Both the position numbers and the translations under genes were made by a program. DNA of 64,000 bases from Microglena sp. YARC (lineage: Eukaryota > Chlorophyta > Chlorophyceae > Chlamydomonadales > Chlamydomonadaceae): NCBI GenBank assembly GCA_022414725.1, contig CM039462.1, forward strand, positions 115,937,409-116,001,408, written 5' to 3'. Below are positions 36,735 through 46,749 of the stretch, piece by piece (position 1 is the stretch's first letter; each line of letters opens with the position of its first letter). Below the pieces are notes generated by a model, which did no database searches, was not told the origin of the DNA, and saw only the letters and a program-made list of their open reading frames with translations.

Positions 36735-37427
36735 TTAAAGTGGAATTGGGAGTTTCAAACGGGTACATTTACCGTATTGCATGTACTTGTCCTTGTGACA
36801 TTTGTACACATGGTTGGACATACGAGCAGATGCCACGGAGAGCTGACAATACGGACAGGGAACCTGGTTAGGGCCATGGTCGTCTTCGTGAAGAAGGAGT
36901 TGCCATTTGTGAATGTATGATGCACCACATTCCTCACACACATGAGGGCGATGGGTATCATGGTAAACCGTGTGGTGCTTCAACTCGGTATTAGTAGCGA
37001 AACTCTTAGGGCAATGCTTACAGGGATAAGGTTTGTACTCCAGGTGTCGGTTCATGTGGACTGCCATAATACCAGGGGTAGCAAAACACTTGTGACACGT
37101 GGGACACTCTAAGGGGTTAACGTGTTTTAACAGATGAACCTTCAAGTCTGGGGCAGTCTGGAATATCTCATTGCAATGCTTGCAAATATGACACTTGTGG
37201 GCAGTCAAAGAACTCTAATGTGTGAAACCTTTCTTACAGGACTCACAAGACCAAGGTAATTCTCCTGTATGTAACATCGTGTGGCGTCGAAGAGTAAACG
37301 CAGTCTTGAATACTTTATTGCATTCATGGCAAACAAACACGGGAACTAAAGACATTGATGCAATTGACATACTTAAAAGCTTTAACTGGATTTCAATTAA
37401 GAAACTATCAGCTTTAGATGAATTCAA
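36735..37427 (-). pseudogene. C2H2 zinc-finger protein broken by one in-frame TAG
   Basis: Read continuously on the minus strand, the frame codes about seven C2H2 fingers, including FVCHECNKVFKTAFTLRRH, LECPTCHKCFATPGIMAVH, YPCKHCPKSFATNTELKHH and HVCEECGASYIHKWQLLLH. A TAG at 37217-37215 falls inside the second finger, between KKGFTH and SSLTAH, where Lys, Arg or Gln is usual. The frame is open on both sides, so one substitution is the only lesion seen. C2H2 fingers bind DNA or RNA. Either a recent nonsense mutation, or readthrough, or initiation at the ATG at 37208 giving a shorter protein. A finger fragment lies nearby at 38387-38485. Confidence 0.8.
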
Positions 37428-37445
37428 TTTTATTCATTAATAAAC

Positions 37446-37545
37446 GATAAGACAAGACACTAGGACAATACCAGGACAATACTAGGACAATACCAGGACA
37501 ATACCAGGACAATACCAGGACAATACTAGGGTGTTACAAGGGTGT
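37446..37545. repeat. Minisatellite AGGACAATACC
   Basis: Six or more tandem copies of an 11-bp AGGACAATACC/T unit, passing into GGGTGTTAC. Confidence 0.9.
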
Positions 37546-37682
37546 TACTAGGGGATATTTAGTTGGCATTTAGTTGGAATTTAGTTGGCATTTAGTACTT
37601 ATAACGGCTTTAATTGATTTGTATCTTATATTCAAATCCTTAACTGATTCCTTTTTATATCAATACACGACACTCGGTATTA

Positions 37683-37782
37683 CAAAGGGTGTTACAAGGG
37701 TGTTACAAGGGTGTTACAAGGATATTACAAGGGTGTTACAAGGGTGTTACAAGGGTGTTACAAGGGTGTTACAAGGGGAATT
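37683..37782. repeat. Minisatellite GGGTGTTACAA (11 bp)
   Basis: About nine copies of AAGGGTGTTAC, one changed to AAGGATATTAC. It is related to the end of the preceding array. Confidence 0.9.
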
Positions 37783-37821
37783 CTTCTGATGGTTACATGC
37801 GAAATCATTATGGTGATATCA

Positions 37822-38161
37822 TTACAGATCAACAGGATTAGTATGATTTAATTCAGAGGATTCAGAAGTTGCATCAGAGAGTTGGTTGTTTCTGTTCCAA
37901 GCATTCACAGCGGACATGACGCCAACATTACTGGTCGAACCAAAAAGACATTGCAAATCGAATTCGCTCCATATGTTCACAAGGGTCATACTCTGGAGGC
38001 CAACCACGTGAAGTAACCACATTTCTCTCAGTATCACGACTATCCCTGTCTAATGCATACTGCCTAAGACAATTCACTGTCAAGTGATATTCGGATTCGG
38101 TCACAGGGCTGGTAAAAGCTGCCTGGAGGAGATCGATAATCAACTCAATTTTGGTTACCAT
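37822..38161 (-). pseudogene. Unidentified small gene, possibly frameshifted
   Basis: A 77-codon frame starts at 38161 (MVTKIELIIDLLQAAFTSPV) and stops at 37928. An overlapping frame continues to 37822 (WSEFDLQCLFGSTSNVG...). The two together could be one protein with a frameshift near 37960. No family recognised. Confidence is low that it is coding. Confidence 0.3.
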
Positions 38162-38386
38162 GACTACACCTCTACATCAAGTTAGCAAAACATATTAGCA
38201 GTTATACACGCAGTGGGTCGACATTCGGAATGACACTTAGTGTATACGTCGCTACTAAACAATTCATACCGGAAAAACATTGTCAAAAAGGGTTTGCAGT
38301 GCTAGTAACAATAATCGGAATATCGCTCTAGTTCTGACTGGAAGCCGAAACACAACTCAAGCACGGCAAAAATCGTTACAAACTCC

Positions 38387-38485
38387 ATGCAGATCACAAA
38401 ACTCACAGGGATACACACAGGAGAAAAAACATACACGTGTGAATTAAATGGATGTGGAGCGGTTATGTTCCTTAAGTCCACCTGA
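38387..38485 (+). pseudogene. C2H2 zinc-finger fragment
   Basis: The 32-codon frame contains IHTGEKTYTCELNGCGAVMF, the classic HTGEK linker followed by C-x4-C. The usual first His of the preceding finger is replaced (CTC rather than CAC), and the frame stops before the next His pair. The DNA upstream (38335-38425) is clearly related to the 90-bp satellite at 39.3-40.4 kb. Confidence 0.7.
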
Positions 38486-38623
38486 ATTTGTATAGTAATG
38501 ATACAAATTACTCCCCTAAAACATTTTCATTCGACGCCATCCATGTAACACAAAATATATATGATCGTGAAATCGTTTTGTATGAAATTGAACCGTGAAA
38601 AAATAAAGGTATTGTGTTGTTCC

Positions 38624-39133
38624 TCAAGTAAAGTAACTTGAAACTATCCTGCTGTTAGGATGTGGTAGACCTTCGAACGTCACAAAGCCCTTTGGGTTAG
38701 TAACATCCCTGGTTATGGTCACGGTTTTAGTCGTGTTGTATGACATTGCAAGTTTAATTTGGTTACTGTCGCTACTGATGTATAATAAATTAGTAAGAAT
38801 GTTTGACGTATTCCTGAACAACCCTTCATATACATCTATCTTGAGTATAACCGAAGTACCATTAGCAAGATTGAACACGACATGGTGATTTTTAAGATGG
38901 TCCATCCATGATGTCTCATATGGAATAGCCTGGTCCCCGGGGAAAGTACGGTTACGCTGATTCGGAATGTCTTCGGGTGGAACTATATCTTCTAATTTAA
39001 ATGGTTCAAAGTCAAACTCAGACGAGTCTAGATTACTGTTCGTGTTCACACCCAGCCATGCAATACCTGATGTAGTAACTGCATAATCATACATTGTTAA
39101 TGTACAATAAACAGAGGAGATTAACGAGTGCAC
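38624..39133 (-). CDS. Hypothetical protein, 169 aa
   Basis: ATG at 39133, stop at 38624. Residues 40-60 are acidic (SSEFDFEPFKLEDIVPPED). The C-terminal half alternates hydrophobic and polar residues in a beta-like pattern (TSVILKIDVYEGLF, VTITRDVTNPKGFVTFEG). Several N-x-S/T sites are present but no signal peptide is clear; residues 5-15 are mildly hydrophobic. No family recognised. It lies directly beside the satellite and could be a minor structural or secreted protein. Confidence 0.5.
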   Translation of the reverse strand: MHSLISSVYCTLTMYDYAVTTSGIAWLGVNTNSNLDSSEFDFEPFKLEDIVPPEDIPNQRNRTFPGDQAIPYETSWMDHLKNHHVVFNLANGTSVILKIDVYEGLFRNTSNILTNLLYISSDSNQIKLAMSYNTTKTVTITRDVTNPKGFVTFEGLPHPNSRIVSSYFT

Positions 39134-39244
39134 ATATTGTATACACTTCTGGATTACATTGGCATTATTGCTTAAGAAAACAACAATGTGGTTGATTAAA
39201 ATGGAAATTGCGTTAAAGGGATAGCATCAATTGTAATGTTTTTA

Positions 39245-40440
39245 AATGTCTGTGGTAAATCACCTGGAATTGTTACAAACATCGTTACAAACTCCACGCA
39301 GGTCACAACTTCACAGGGACACACCAATTGACTGGAAGCCGAAACACATCTCCCTGCAAGCACGGCAAAAATCGTTACAAACTCCATGCAGGTCACAAAC
39401 TCGCAGGGACACAACAATTGACTCGAAGCCCGGAATGCTTCGCACTGAAAATCACTGTAGCTATCGTTACAAACCCATACAGACCCACAACTTCGCAGGG
39501 ACACACCAATTGACTCGAAGCCCGGAATGCTTCGCACTGAAAATCACTGTAGCTATCGTTACAAACCCATACAGACCCACAACTTCGCAGGGACACACCA
39601 ATTGACTCGAAGCCGGAACACAACTCACTGCAAGCACTGTAGCAATCGATAAAACTTCGCAGGGACACAACTTCGCAGGGACATATCAATTGACTCGAAG
39701 CCGGAACACAACTCACTGCAAGCACTGTAGCAATCGATAAAACTTCGAGCAGACCCACAACTTCGCAGGGACATATCAATTGACTCGAAGCCGGAACACA
39801 ACTCACTGCAAGCACTGTAGCAATCGATAAAACTTCGAGCAGACCCACAACTTCGCAGGGACACATCAATTGACTCGAAGCCGGAACACAACTCACTGCA
39901 AGCACTGTAGCAATCGATAAAACTTCGAGCAGACCCACAACTTCGCAGGGACACATCAATTGACTCGAAGCCGGAACACAACTCACTGCAAGCACTGTAG
40001 CTATCGTTACAAACCCATACAGACCCACAACTTCGCAGGGACACACCAATTGACTCGAAGCCGGAACACAACTCACTGCAAGCACTGTAGCAATCGATAA
40101 AACTTCGAGCAGACCCACAACTTCGCAGGGACACATCAATTGACTCGAAGCCGGAACACAACTCACTGCAAGCACTGTAGCAATCGATAAAACTTCGAGC
40201 AGACCCACAACTTCGCAGGGACACATCAATTGACTCGAAGCCGGAACACAACTCACTGCAAGCACTGTAGCAATCGATAAAACTTCGAGCAGACCCACAA
40301 CTTCGCAGGGACATATCAATTGACTCGAAGCCGGAACACAACTCACTGCAAGCACTGTAGCAATCGATAAAACTTCGAGCAGACCCACAACTTCGCAGGG
40401 ACACATCAATTGACTCGAAGCCGGAATGCTTCGCACTGCA
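39245..40440. repeat. 90-bp satellite, ~13 copies
   Basis: TTGACTCGAAGCCGG recurs every 90 bp (for example 39780, 39870, 39960, 40050, 40140, 40230, 40320, 40410). Because 90 is a multiple of three, long minus-strand frames (up to 347 codons) run through it by default. Unit variants carry AATCGATAAAACTTCGAGCA or ATCGTTACAAACCCATACAG. Confidence 0.95.
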
Positions 40441-40870
40441 AATCACTGTAGCAATCGATACAAACCCCATGCAGACCCACAACTTCGCAGGGACACACCA
40501 ATTGACTCGAAGCCGGAATGCTTCGCACTGCAAATCACTGTAGCAATCGATACAAACCCCATGCAGACCCACAGCTTCGCAGGGACACACTTTACAGGAA
40601 GACATTTGAGATGTCACTGGCATCTTCGACCAACTCCACACAGACCCACAACTTCGCAGGGACACACATTCCGGAAGACATTTGAAATGTCACTGGCATC
40701 TTCGACCAACTCCACACAGACCCACAACTTCGCAGGGACACACATTCCGGAAGACATTTGAAATGTCACTGGCATCTTCGACCAACTCCACACAGACCCA
40801 CAACTTCGCAGGGACACACATTCCGGAAGATATTTGAGATATCAGTGACATATTCGGCCAACTCCACACA
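40440..40870. repeat. ~75-bp satellite following the 90-bp array
   Basis: Keeps the ACTTCGCAGGGACACAC core of the 90-bp unit but joins it to TTCCGGAAGACATTTGA and TCTTCGACCAACTCCACACA. Four copies spaced 75-76 bp. It appears to be a derivative unit. Confidence 0.9.
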
Positions 40871-40879
40871 GACCACACC

Positions 40880-41028
40880 TTCGAATTCGCGCATTCTTCA
40901 AATTCTCACACTCTTCAAATTCTCGCACTCTTCGAATTCTCGCACTCTTCAAATTCTCACACTCTTCGCAATATCGTTCTCTTCTTCTCCTTATCTTTCC
41001 AACAGCGTTATCCTATTCCATCTATATA

Positions 41029-41083
<55 letters not shown>

Positions 41084-41090
41084 ATTCTAT
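40880..41090. repeat. TTCAAATTCTC repeats and CT microsatellite
   Basis: Short CACTCTTCAAATTCTCG units are followed by a long CT/TCTC run ending 5-10 bp before the SET gene ATG. The CT run would be the 5' UTR or core promoter of that gene. Confidence 0.85.
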
Positions 41091-41095
41091 TCACC

Positions 41096-42082
41096 ATGAG
41101 GACTCACTGTGCTTGCTTTGCACCTAAGTTCATGACTATCAAGAATATGTCTATGTCTACGCTCTTCAGTCATGAGGAGATCTTGGAAATGTCCAGAGGA
41201 CTCTGCGCGACTCCTGTAGCGGATGTTTTCTCGGGGCAGTCCGGGATTCACACTGGCAACAGAGGATGCTTTGTAGCCAATGACTACGCAGCAGGGGATA
41301 TCATCGGCATCATCAAGGGGGTCGTCGTGCCTGGAGGATTTCAGCAGTCTGATTACTGCAGACACATGTCCTTGGTCGCGGGAGAGGATTCCAAGATGGT
41401 TTGTTGCGTAGCAACATCTGATTGCCCTACTCAGTGGATCAATCAGAGCACGGACACATATCCAGCCAACGCGGAGATCGACTGGATGCGGTGTTCTGGC
41501 TTACCTTGCCTAGTGGCCATCCGCGACATCAAGAAGAAGGAGGAGATAGCTTCCGATTTCAGCTGGACAGTGGACGATGCAACGATCCCTCAACAAGAGG
41601 ACCTGACTAGGGATGAGGTAGAAGCCTTGTGGAAGCCATACCTTGACCAGCACTCACTGGGAGTAGCGGTGCTACACTTAGATGCGTACCCCCCTACTTT
41701 GTCTACTGATGACATTGCTGAGGCGGACGCGGTGGCTACTAGGTTCAAAACAGAGTCAGTGCTTATAGGAGCTGCTTTTGAAGCAGCTATATCAGCGGAG
41801 ACTGCAGCAGCAGTCAATCTTCAGAATACCTTGGCTATCTTTGCCCAAACTGGTGTACATCCTGATGCTGGTGGACCATCTGACCCTGGTGGACCTTCTG
41901 ATGCTGGAGCTGATGCTCCTCCTCCTCCTCATCCTCCTAAGCAAGCTGTTGGACCTCCTCCTGATGCTGATGGACCTCCTCCTCCTCCTCCTCCTAATGC
42001 TGGTGGACCTCCTCCTTCTCCTTCTCCTAAGCGAGCTCCTCCTCCTTCTCCTTCTCCTTCTCCTAAGCGAGCTCGCAAATGA
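41096..42082 (+). CDS. SET-domain protein with Pro-rich C-terminal tail
   Basis: 328 residues. Residues about 45-180 fit a SET domain: GIHTGNRGCFVANDYAAGDI (the GxG and FA entry), IIGIIKGVVV, then QWINQSTDTYPANAEIDW (the NH-like knot), LPCLVAIRDIKKKEEIASDF (rdIkxGEEl) ending in FSW. SET enzymes methylate lysines, often on histones; giant viruses of algae carry small SET proteins that act on host chromatin. The canonical NHS/NHA motif is altered to INQST, so activity is uncertain. Residues 255-320 are PPPP/SPSP repeats (microsatellite-like DNA) ending in KRARK, a plausible nuclear signal. GC is higher than in the neighbouring genes, which may mean host origin or recent transfer. ATGs lie at residues 1, 13, 18 and 20. 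Confidence 0.7.
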   Translation: MRTHCACFAPKFMTIKNMSMSTLFSHEEILEMSRGLCATPVADVFSGQSGIHTGNRGCFVANDYAAGDIIGIIKGVVVPGGFQQSDYCRHMSLVAGEDSKMVCCVATSDCPTQWINQSTDTYPANAEIDWMRCSGLPCLVAIRDIKKKEEIASDFSWTVDDATIPQQEDLTRDEVEALWKPYLDQHSLGVAVLHLDAYPPTLSTDDIAEADAVATRFKTESVLIGAAFEAAISAETAAAVNLQNTLAIFAQTGVHPDAGGPSDPGGPSDAGADAPPPPHPPKQAVGPPPDADGPPPPPPPNAGGPPPSPSPKRAPPPSPSPSPKRARK

Positions 42083-42089
42083 TGCACAG

Positions 42090-42160
42090 GTAAATGTTTT
42101 TTCTATTGGGGGGGGGGGGGCATGCATGTAAATGTTTTTTCTGTTGGGGGGGGGATGCAA
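42090..42160. repeat. Duplicated ATGTTTTTTCT-GGGGG segment
   Basis: Two copies of TAAATGTTTTTTCT(A/G)TTG followed by poly-G, directly after the SET stop codon. Confidence 0.8.
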
Positions 42161-42204
42161 TGTGAAGGCATTATTACACACACATACACACACTCTTCCA
42201 TTTT

Positions 42205-42497
42205 GCAATGTTTATCGTTTATCGTTTATGTTTATCGTTTATCGTTTATGTTTATCGTTTATGTTTATCGTTTATGTTTATCGTTTATCGTTTATCGTTT
42301 ATGTTTATCGTTTATCGTTTATGTTTATCGTTTATCGTTTATGTTTATCGTTTATGTTTATCGTTTATGTTTATCGTTTATGTTTATCGTTTATCGTTTA
42401 TCGTTTATGTTTATCGTTTATCGTTTATGTTTATCGTTTATCGTTTATGTTTATCGTTTATGTTTATCGTTTATGTTTATCGTTTATCGTTTATGCA
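42205..42497. repeat. 6/12-bp microsatellite (TTATCG / TTATGT)
   Basis: About 48 hexamers of TTATCG and TTATGT in irregular order. Open in all plus frames (FIVYVYRLS-type), clearly repeat-driven. Confidence 0.95.
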
Positions 42498-42609
42498 ACT
42501 ATAAACACAAAAACTGTTAAGTTCATACAAATTTCACTGACAAACATCTATATTTTCACATGCAGATCAAGGATGCTATCAAGCCATCACCAGTCGCCAC
42601 TAGTGATCC

Positions 42610-43410
42610 TTGAAGCTGAATGTGAACAGATTTATGACTCGGGAAGCTGAATGTGAACAGATTTATGACTCGGGTATGTGAACTCGGGTATGTGAACTCG
42701 GGTATGTGAACAGATTTATGACTCGGGTATTAAAATAGTATGTCTTGACACTAAAATAGGATGTCCTGACACTAAAATAGGATGTCCTAGGTCACATGCA
42801 GTAGCATTTAGGTTACATGCAGTAGCTTCTAGTTTACATACAGTAGCTTCTAGGTTACATGCAGTAGCTTTTAGGCAACTTAATTGTGCCTTTTGAAGCT
42901 GAATGTGAACAGATTTATGACTCGGGTAAATACCCTGACACTTAAATAGGATGTTCTAGGTTATATGTGAACTCGGGTATGTGAACTCGGGTATGTGAAC
43001 TCGGGTATGTGAACTCGGGTATGTGAACTCGGGTATGTGAACTCGGGTATGTGAACTCGGGTATGTGAACTCGGGTATGTGAACTTGGGTATGTGAACTC
43101 GGGTATGTGAACTCGGGTATGTGAACTCGGGTATGTGAACAGATTTATGACTCGGGTATTAAAATAGTATGTCTTGACACTAAAATAGGATGTCCTGACA
43201 CTAAAATAGGATGTCCTGACACTAAAATAGGATGTCCTAGGTCACATGCAGTAGCTTTTAGGTTACATACAGTAGCTTCTAGTTTACATACAGTAGCTTC
43301 TAGGTTACATGCAGTAGCTTTTAGGCAACTTAATTGTGCCTTTTGAAGCTGAATGTGAACAGATTTATGACTCGGGTAAATACCCTGACACTAAAATAGG
43401 ATGTTCTAGG
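42610..43410. repeat. Complex minisatellite cluster
   Basis: Contains a 14-bp array ATGTGAACTCGGGT (about 13 copies at 42965-43140), ACACTAAAATAGGATGTCCTG copies, and TTACATGCAGTAGCTTCTAG units. The block 42640-42960 is largely duplicated at 43120-43400. Confidence 0.9.
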
Positions 43411-43414
43411 TTAT

Positions 43415-43926
43415 ATGTAGTAGCTTTTAGGTTACATGCAGTAGCTTTTAGGCAACTTCATTATGTCTTTGAAGCTGAATGTGACCAGAGTTATGACTTG
43501 GGTAAAGACTTTGACACTAAAATAGGCTGTTCTAGGTTACATACAGTAGCTTCTAGACAGCTTCATTATGTCTTTGAAGCTGAATGTGGCCAGAGTTATG
43601 ACTCGGGTAAAGACTTTGACACTAAAATAGGCTGTTCTAGGTTACATACAGTAGTTTCTAGACAGCTTCATTATGTCTTTGAAGCTGAATGTGACCAGAG
43701 TTATGACTCGGGTAAAGACTTTGACACTAAAATAGGCTGTTCTAGGTTATATGTAGTAGCTTCTAGGTTACATACAGTAGCTTCTAGGCAACTTCATTAT
43801 GTCTTTGAAGCTGAATGTGACCAGAGTTATGACTCGGGTCAAGACTTTGATACTAATGCGAACTATTATTTTAATATACAATTCAGACTAAAAAAAAAAC
43901 GCAAAAAGACGTTCACAAATATGTAA
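43415..43926. repeat. 105-bp coding-compatible repeat, four copies
   Basis: TTCATTATGTCTTTGAAGCT recurs at about 43458, 43563, 43668 and 43794 (105, 105 and 126 bp). The period is 35 codons, and a plus frame from 43336 to 43926 stays open (SRLHTVASRQLHYVFEAECD repeats), ending in a Lys-rich tail. Whether it is translated is unclear; the same frame continues from the noncoding-looking cluster upstream. Confidence 0.6.
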
Positions 43927-44330
43927 CATGGGTAGACAAAAAACATGCCTTTTCAATAGTATACATTATTAGTATGATATCACTAAGATTGATATCATAG
44001 TTGAGATTTATTGAGTTTTAGTCATTTTTTTCGATACTATATTTTTTCTTTATTTCCTTCCAAGCGATGTGTTTGACGAGTACCCAAAAACTGTCTCTTT
44101 CCTCTTTGCTTCTGTCTTTGAGATGTGTGTATAATTCGTAATAATAAAAACTGTTTGTTTTGTTTTGTTTTTTGTTCTTCCATGAAGATTCTTCACTATA
44201 CTTGAGTATACATTAATAGATTCTTCACTATATCTTGTATGATATCAAATGTTCTTTGTCAAATCAACGATACATGTCACATACATATCCAATAACTACT
44301 GGGACAATTCACGGATTAGTGATTCCAAAA
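43927..44330. other. AT-rich spacer, no gene seen
   Basis: Contains a direct repeat of AGATTCTTCACTATA (about 44187 and 44218) just beyond the helicase 3' end on the minus strand. No further feature. Confidence 0.5.
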
Positions 44331-44332
44331 TG

Positions 44333-45561
44333 TCATAACGAGACAAAAGAAACATCTACACACTTTTTTAGATACACAGAGGTACCTATTATTGTCAAAT
44401 GGGTCTTTGCTCGAGTTATAGCGGTATACAATAAGTTTCTTATTCAACATTATATAAGGAGACTTATACAACACAAGCAAGACATTATCGTACTCATCAC
44501 CCTGGGACTTATGGATAGTTATACAATATCCGTACTTTATATTGTCAGAGCGAAGAAGGATCTTATTCTTAGATTTATCCAATTTCTCTATCTCCACAAT
44601 ACTATCATCTCTATACACACAAAAACGACCAAACTCGCCATTCAACATTGATTTATCAATATCCACAACACCAGAGTCATTCTTTGAATACATATTTGAA
44701 ACACACATGATATCCTCACCGCTTTCAAACACAGGATCACTAGTATTATACTCATCCAAGTGAATATCAGCATTCAACATATCAACAACACTGTTATTAG
44801 GAGCCATTATCTTAGTCTTACACTTATTTTTATTAGCACGGTAAAAATCCAATACGTGCTGCCGGATATCAGCTTCATCAGTCGAGTGGATGAATTTGAC
44901 AGAATCATTATTCAAATCGACATCAGTCAAATACACACCATCAACAACCTTCTTAGCTATAACGGGAATAAAACTACCAGGTCCCTGGCGATACAAATGA
45001 GTCAGGTGGACGTGAGGAATAGAACCAGATCGAACAAGAGATCCCAACAAATCACCATAGCTCACACTAGGTAACTGGTTATTATCACCTATTAACACAA
45101 TCATACACTCAGAGGGACAGGCCTTGATGAAACTATAGAACAAATCTATATCAACCATAGACACCTCGTCCAATATGATTAGAGAAGCTTCAAGAGGATT
45201 ATTCTCCCCACGCAATAATTTGAAACCGTTGCCATCGAACTGAGGACACAAAGAGACGGTGGATTGTTTTGGCGTTCCTACCCATCTTAATAGCACTCTT
45301 GCCAGTAGGCGAGGCCATCTCATAGGATATCATCTCCTCTTTTGCTATATACTCTATGCATTTGACCACAGAAGTCTTTCCAGTTCCAGGAAGACCAGTC
45401 AACACAAAGATACCGGATGTACATACAAACACAGAACGCACAGCATTCTTCTGCTCTATGTTCAGAGTTAAAGAATTCTCAGACTCGAAAGAACATATAT
45501 AGGAGTCGACACAGAAACTATAATCGAGTTTCATCGTCATTATTAGATATAACTCTATCAT
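44333..45561 (-). pseudogene. RecD-like SF1 helicase with two frameshifts
   Basis: The first frame (from 45561) has the Walker A motif VLTGLPGTGKTSVVK and motif Ia region MASPTGKSAIKMG...KTIHRLF. Near 45235-45262 the homology jumps to another frame with LEASLIILDEVSMVD (Walker B/DExx), VLIGDNNQLPSV, THLYRQ and CITIHKSQGDEYDNV (motifs III-VI). Near 44425-44440 it jumps again: the next frame holds YTAITRAK, the conserved end of UvrD/RecD C-terminal domains, and stops at 44333. SF1 RecD/Dda-type helicases unwind DNA in replication and repair. Two independent shifts point to decay or indel sequencing errors. A programmed event is unlikely because no slippery site or matching splice sites flank both places. 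Confidence 0.8.
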
Positions 45562-46519
45562 TCACACGAACAGCAATACACTTCTCTACATGATACAGCC
45601 ATTTGAACATGGTTCTCCCATCATATATATAGTAAGAATCATTGCCATTCAACTCATTCATGATGTCATCACGAGAAAACACTAATTTGAGATCGGGCAA
45701 AAGATTCTTACCCATCAATACAACCTTTTCGACCAACAAGGACACTGGATAACAAGTATGCCCCTGACTCATAGTATAGTACAAGGAGTTACTTATCACA
45801 CCATTCAGGTGACATTGTTGACACACACTATATGCTTCGCCAAACATATATATGGCTAAAAATGTTTTACTACACTCACGGTTACAATTAGACAGAGACA
45901 GGTACTCATACGGGTTTTGGCGGAATCTCTCATAAGAATACATAGGGGTGTCGACTATCTTCTTGATACATCTGATGAAGACATAGTCTTCAACGAAAAC
46001 CAATTTTTTTTTATACAACACATCGGTCTTCAATGTATATATATCATTCATCCTAACGTACAATCTTTTGTACTCATATATGATACCACGGATCAATGCA
46101 CTATTAATCCAAAAGAATCCAGGATGCACTTTCACATTTAATAACAAAGAATCCAGGATGCAAGCAAAACTACTCGTGACATTGGTCATAGATTTTATAC
46201 ACAGATGTTGACTAGGAGGACAAAGAGATATTAGGTATTTGCTAAAGGATTTGGTGAAGTCAGAACACACACAAAGGGTGGTGTCCACGGAGATGTTTCT
46301 AATTGTATTAGTACCGTCCATACAGGAAAAAGACACACTCAAGCCCTTGAAAAAGACACACTTCTTTCTACACACAGATTCTAATAGAGGCAAGTCAGGG
46401 GAAAACATTTGCCTATCATTATCATAGTAAGAGAACTTTTTGCCGTTCACAGTTAAGACATAACGAGACTTTGTCTCGACGACACTTGTTATATGGCCGT
46501 TCATCATAATACACAACAA
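45518..46519 (-). CDS. Protein just upstream of helicase, maybe its N-terminal half
   Basis: 333 residues, ATG at 46501 or 46519, stop at 45518, overlapping the helicase frame by 44 bp. Contains pairs of Cys that could bind zinc (CNRECSKTF, CQQCHLNG). I do not recognise a family. Because the helicase frame begins without its usual N-terminal region and the two overlap out of frame, this may be the N-terminal part of one larger helicase separated by a third frameshift (DETRL to YSFCVD). The alternative is two overlapping genes with an ATGA-type junction. Confidence 0.55.
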   Translation of the reverse strand: MLCIMMNGHITSVVETKSRYVLTVNGKKFSYYDNDRQMFSPDLPLLESVCRKKCVFFKGLSVSFSCMDGTNTIRNISVDTTLCVCSDFTKSFSKYLISLCPPSQHLCIKSMTNVTSSFACILDSLLLNVKVHPGFFWINSALIRGIIYEYKRLYVRMNDIYTLKTDVLYKKKLVFVEDYVFIRCIKKIVDTPMYSYERFRQNPYEYLSLSNCNRECSKTFLAIYMFGEAYSVCQQCHLNGVISNSLYYTMSQGHTCYPVSLLVEKVVLMGKNLLPDLKLVFSRDDIMNELNGNDSYYIYDGRTMFKWLYHVEKCIAVRVNDRVISNNDDETRL

Positions 46520-46749
46520 TTACATACATAAATACTCACACTTATATCATTTTTTTACACAAAAAATCATACAAATCAGCGCGAGCTCACTCTCTTAGAC
46601 ACATACAGATTTGAGATCAACGACTTTAGTACACTCGGACTAGGGAAATTATGTTACATAATATACAGAGTCCCCAAAAAGTCATATTGTATGTGTTAAA
46701 ATACTCGCGACTTTTTTACACAAATTATTATATTTATATGTATATACAC
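46520..46749. promoter_or_regulatory. Divergent intergenic region
   Basis: AT-rich DNA between the minus-strand gene starting at 46519 and the plus-strand gene at 46750. An imperfect hairpin ATTTTTTTACACAAAAAAT lies near 46550. TATA-like sequence TTATATTTATATGTATATAC precedes the plus-strand ATG. Confidence 0.45.

Noticed and set aside
39393..40665. Two overlapping minus-strand frames of about 346 codons
   Set aside because: They exist only because the 90-bp unit lacks stops in these frames; both are equally open, with no composition typical of a protein.
39245..40870. CRISPR-like direct repeat array
   Set aside because: The units are contiguous with no unique spacers of constant length, and the context is eukaryotic or viral.
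42122..42650. Three plus-strand frames reading FIVYVYRLSF
   Set aside because: Pure translation of the TTATCG/TTATGT microsatellite in all frames.
45240..45262. A GT...AG segment (GTGTCCTCAG) that would repair the helicase frame as an intron
   Set aside because: Ten bases is far too short for a spliceosomal intron.
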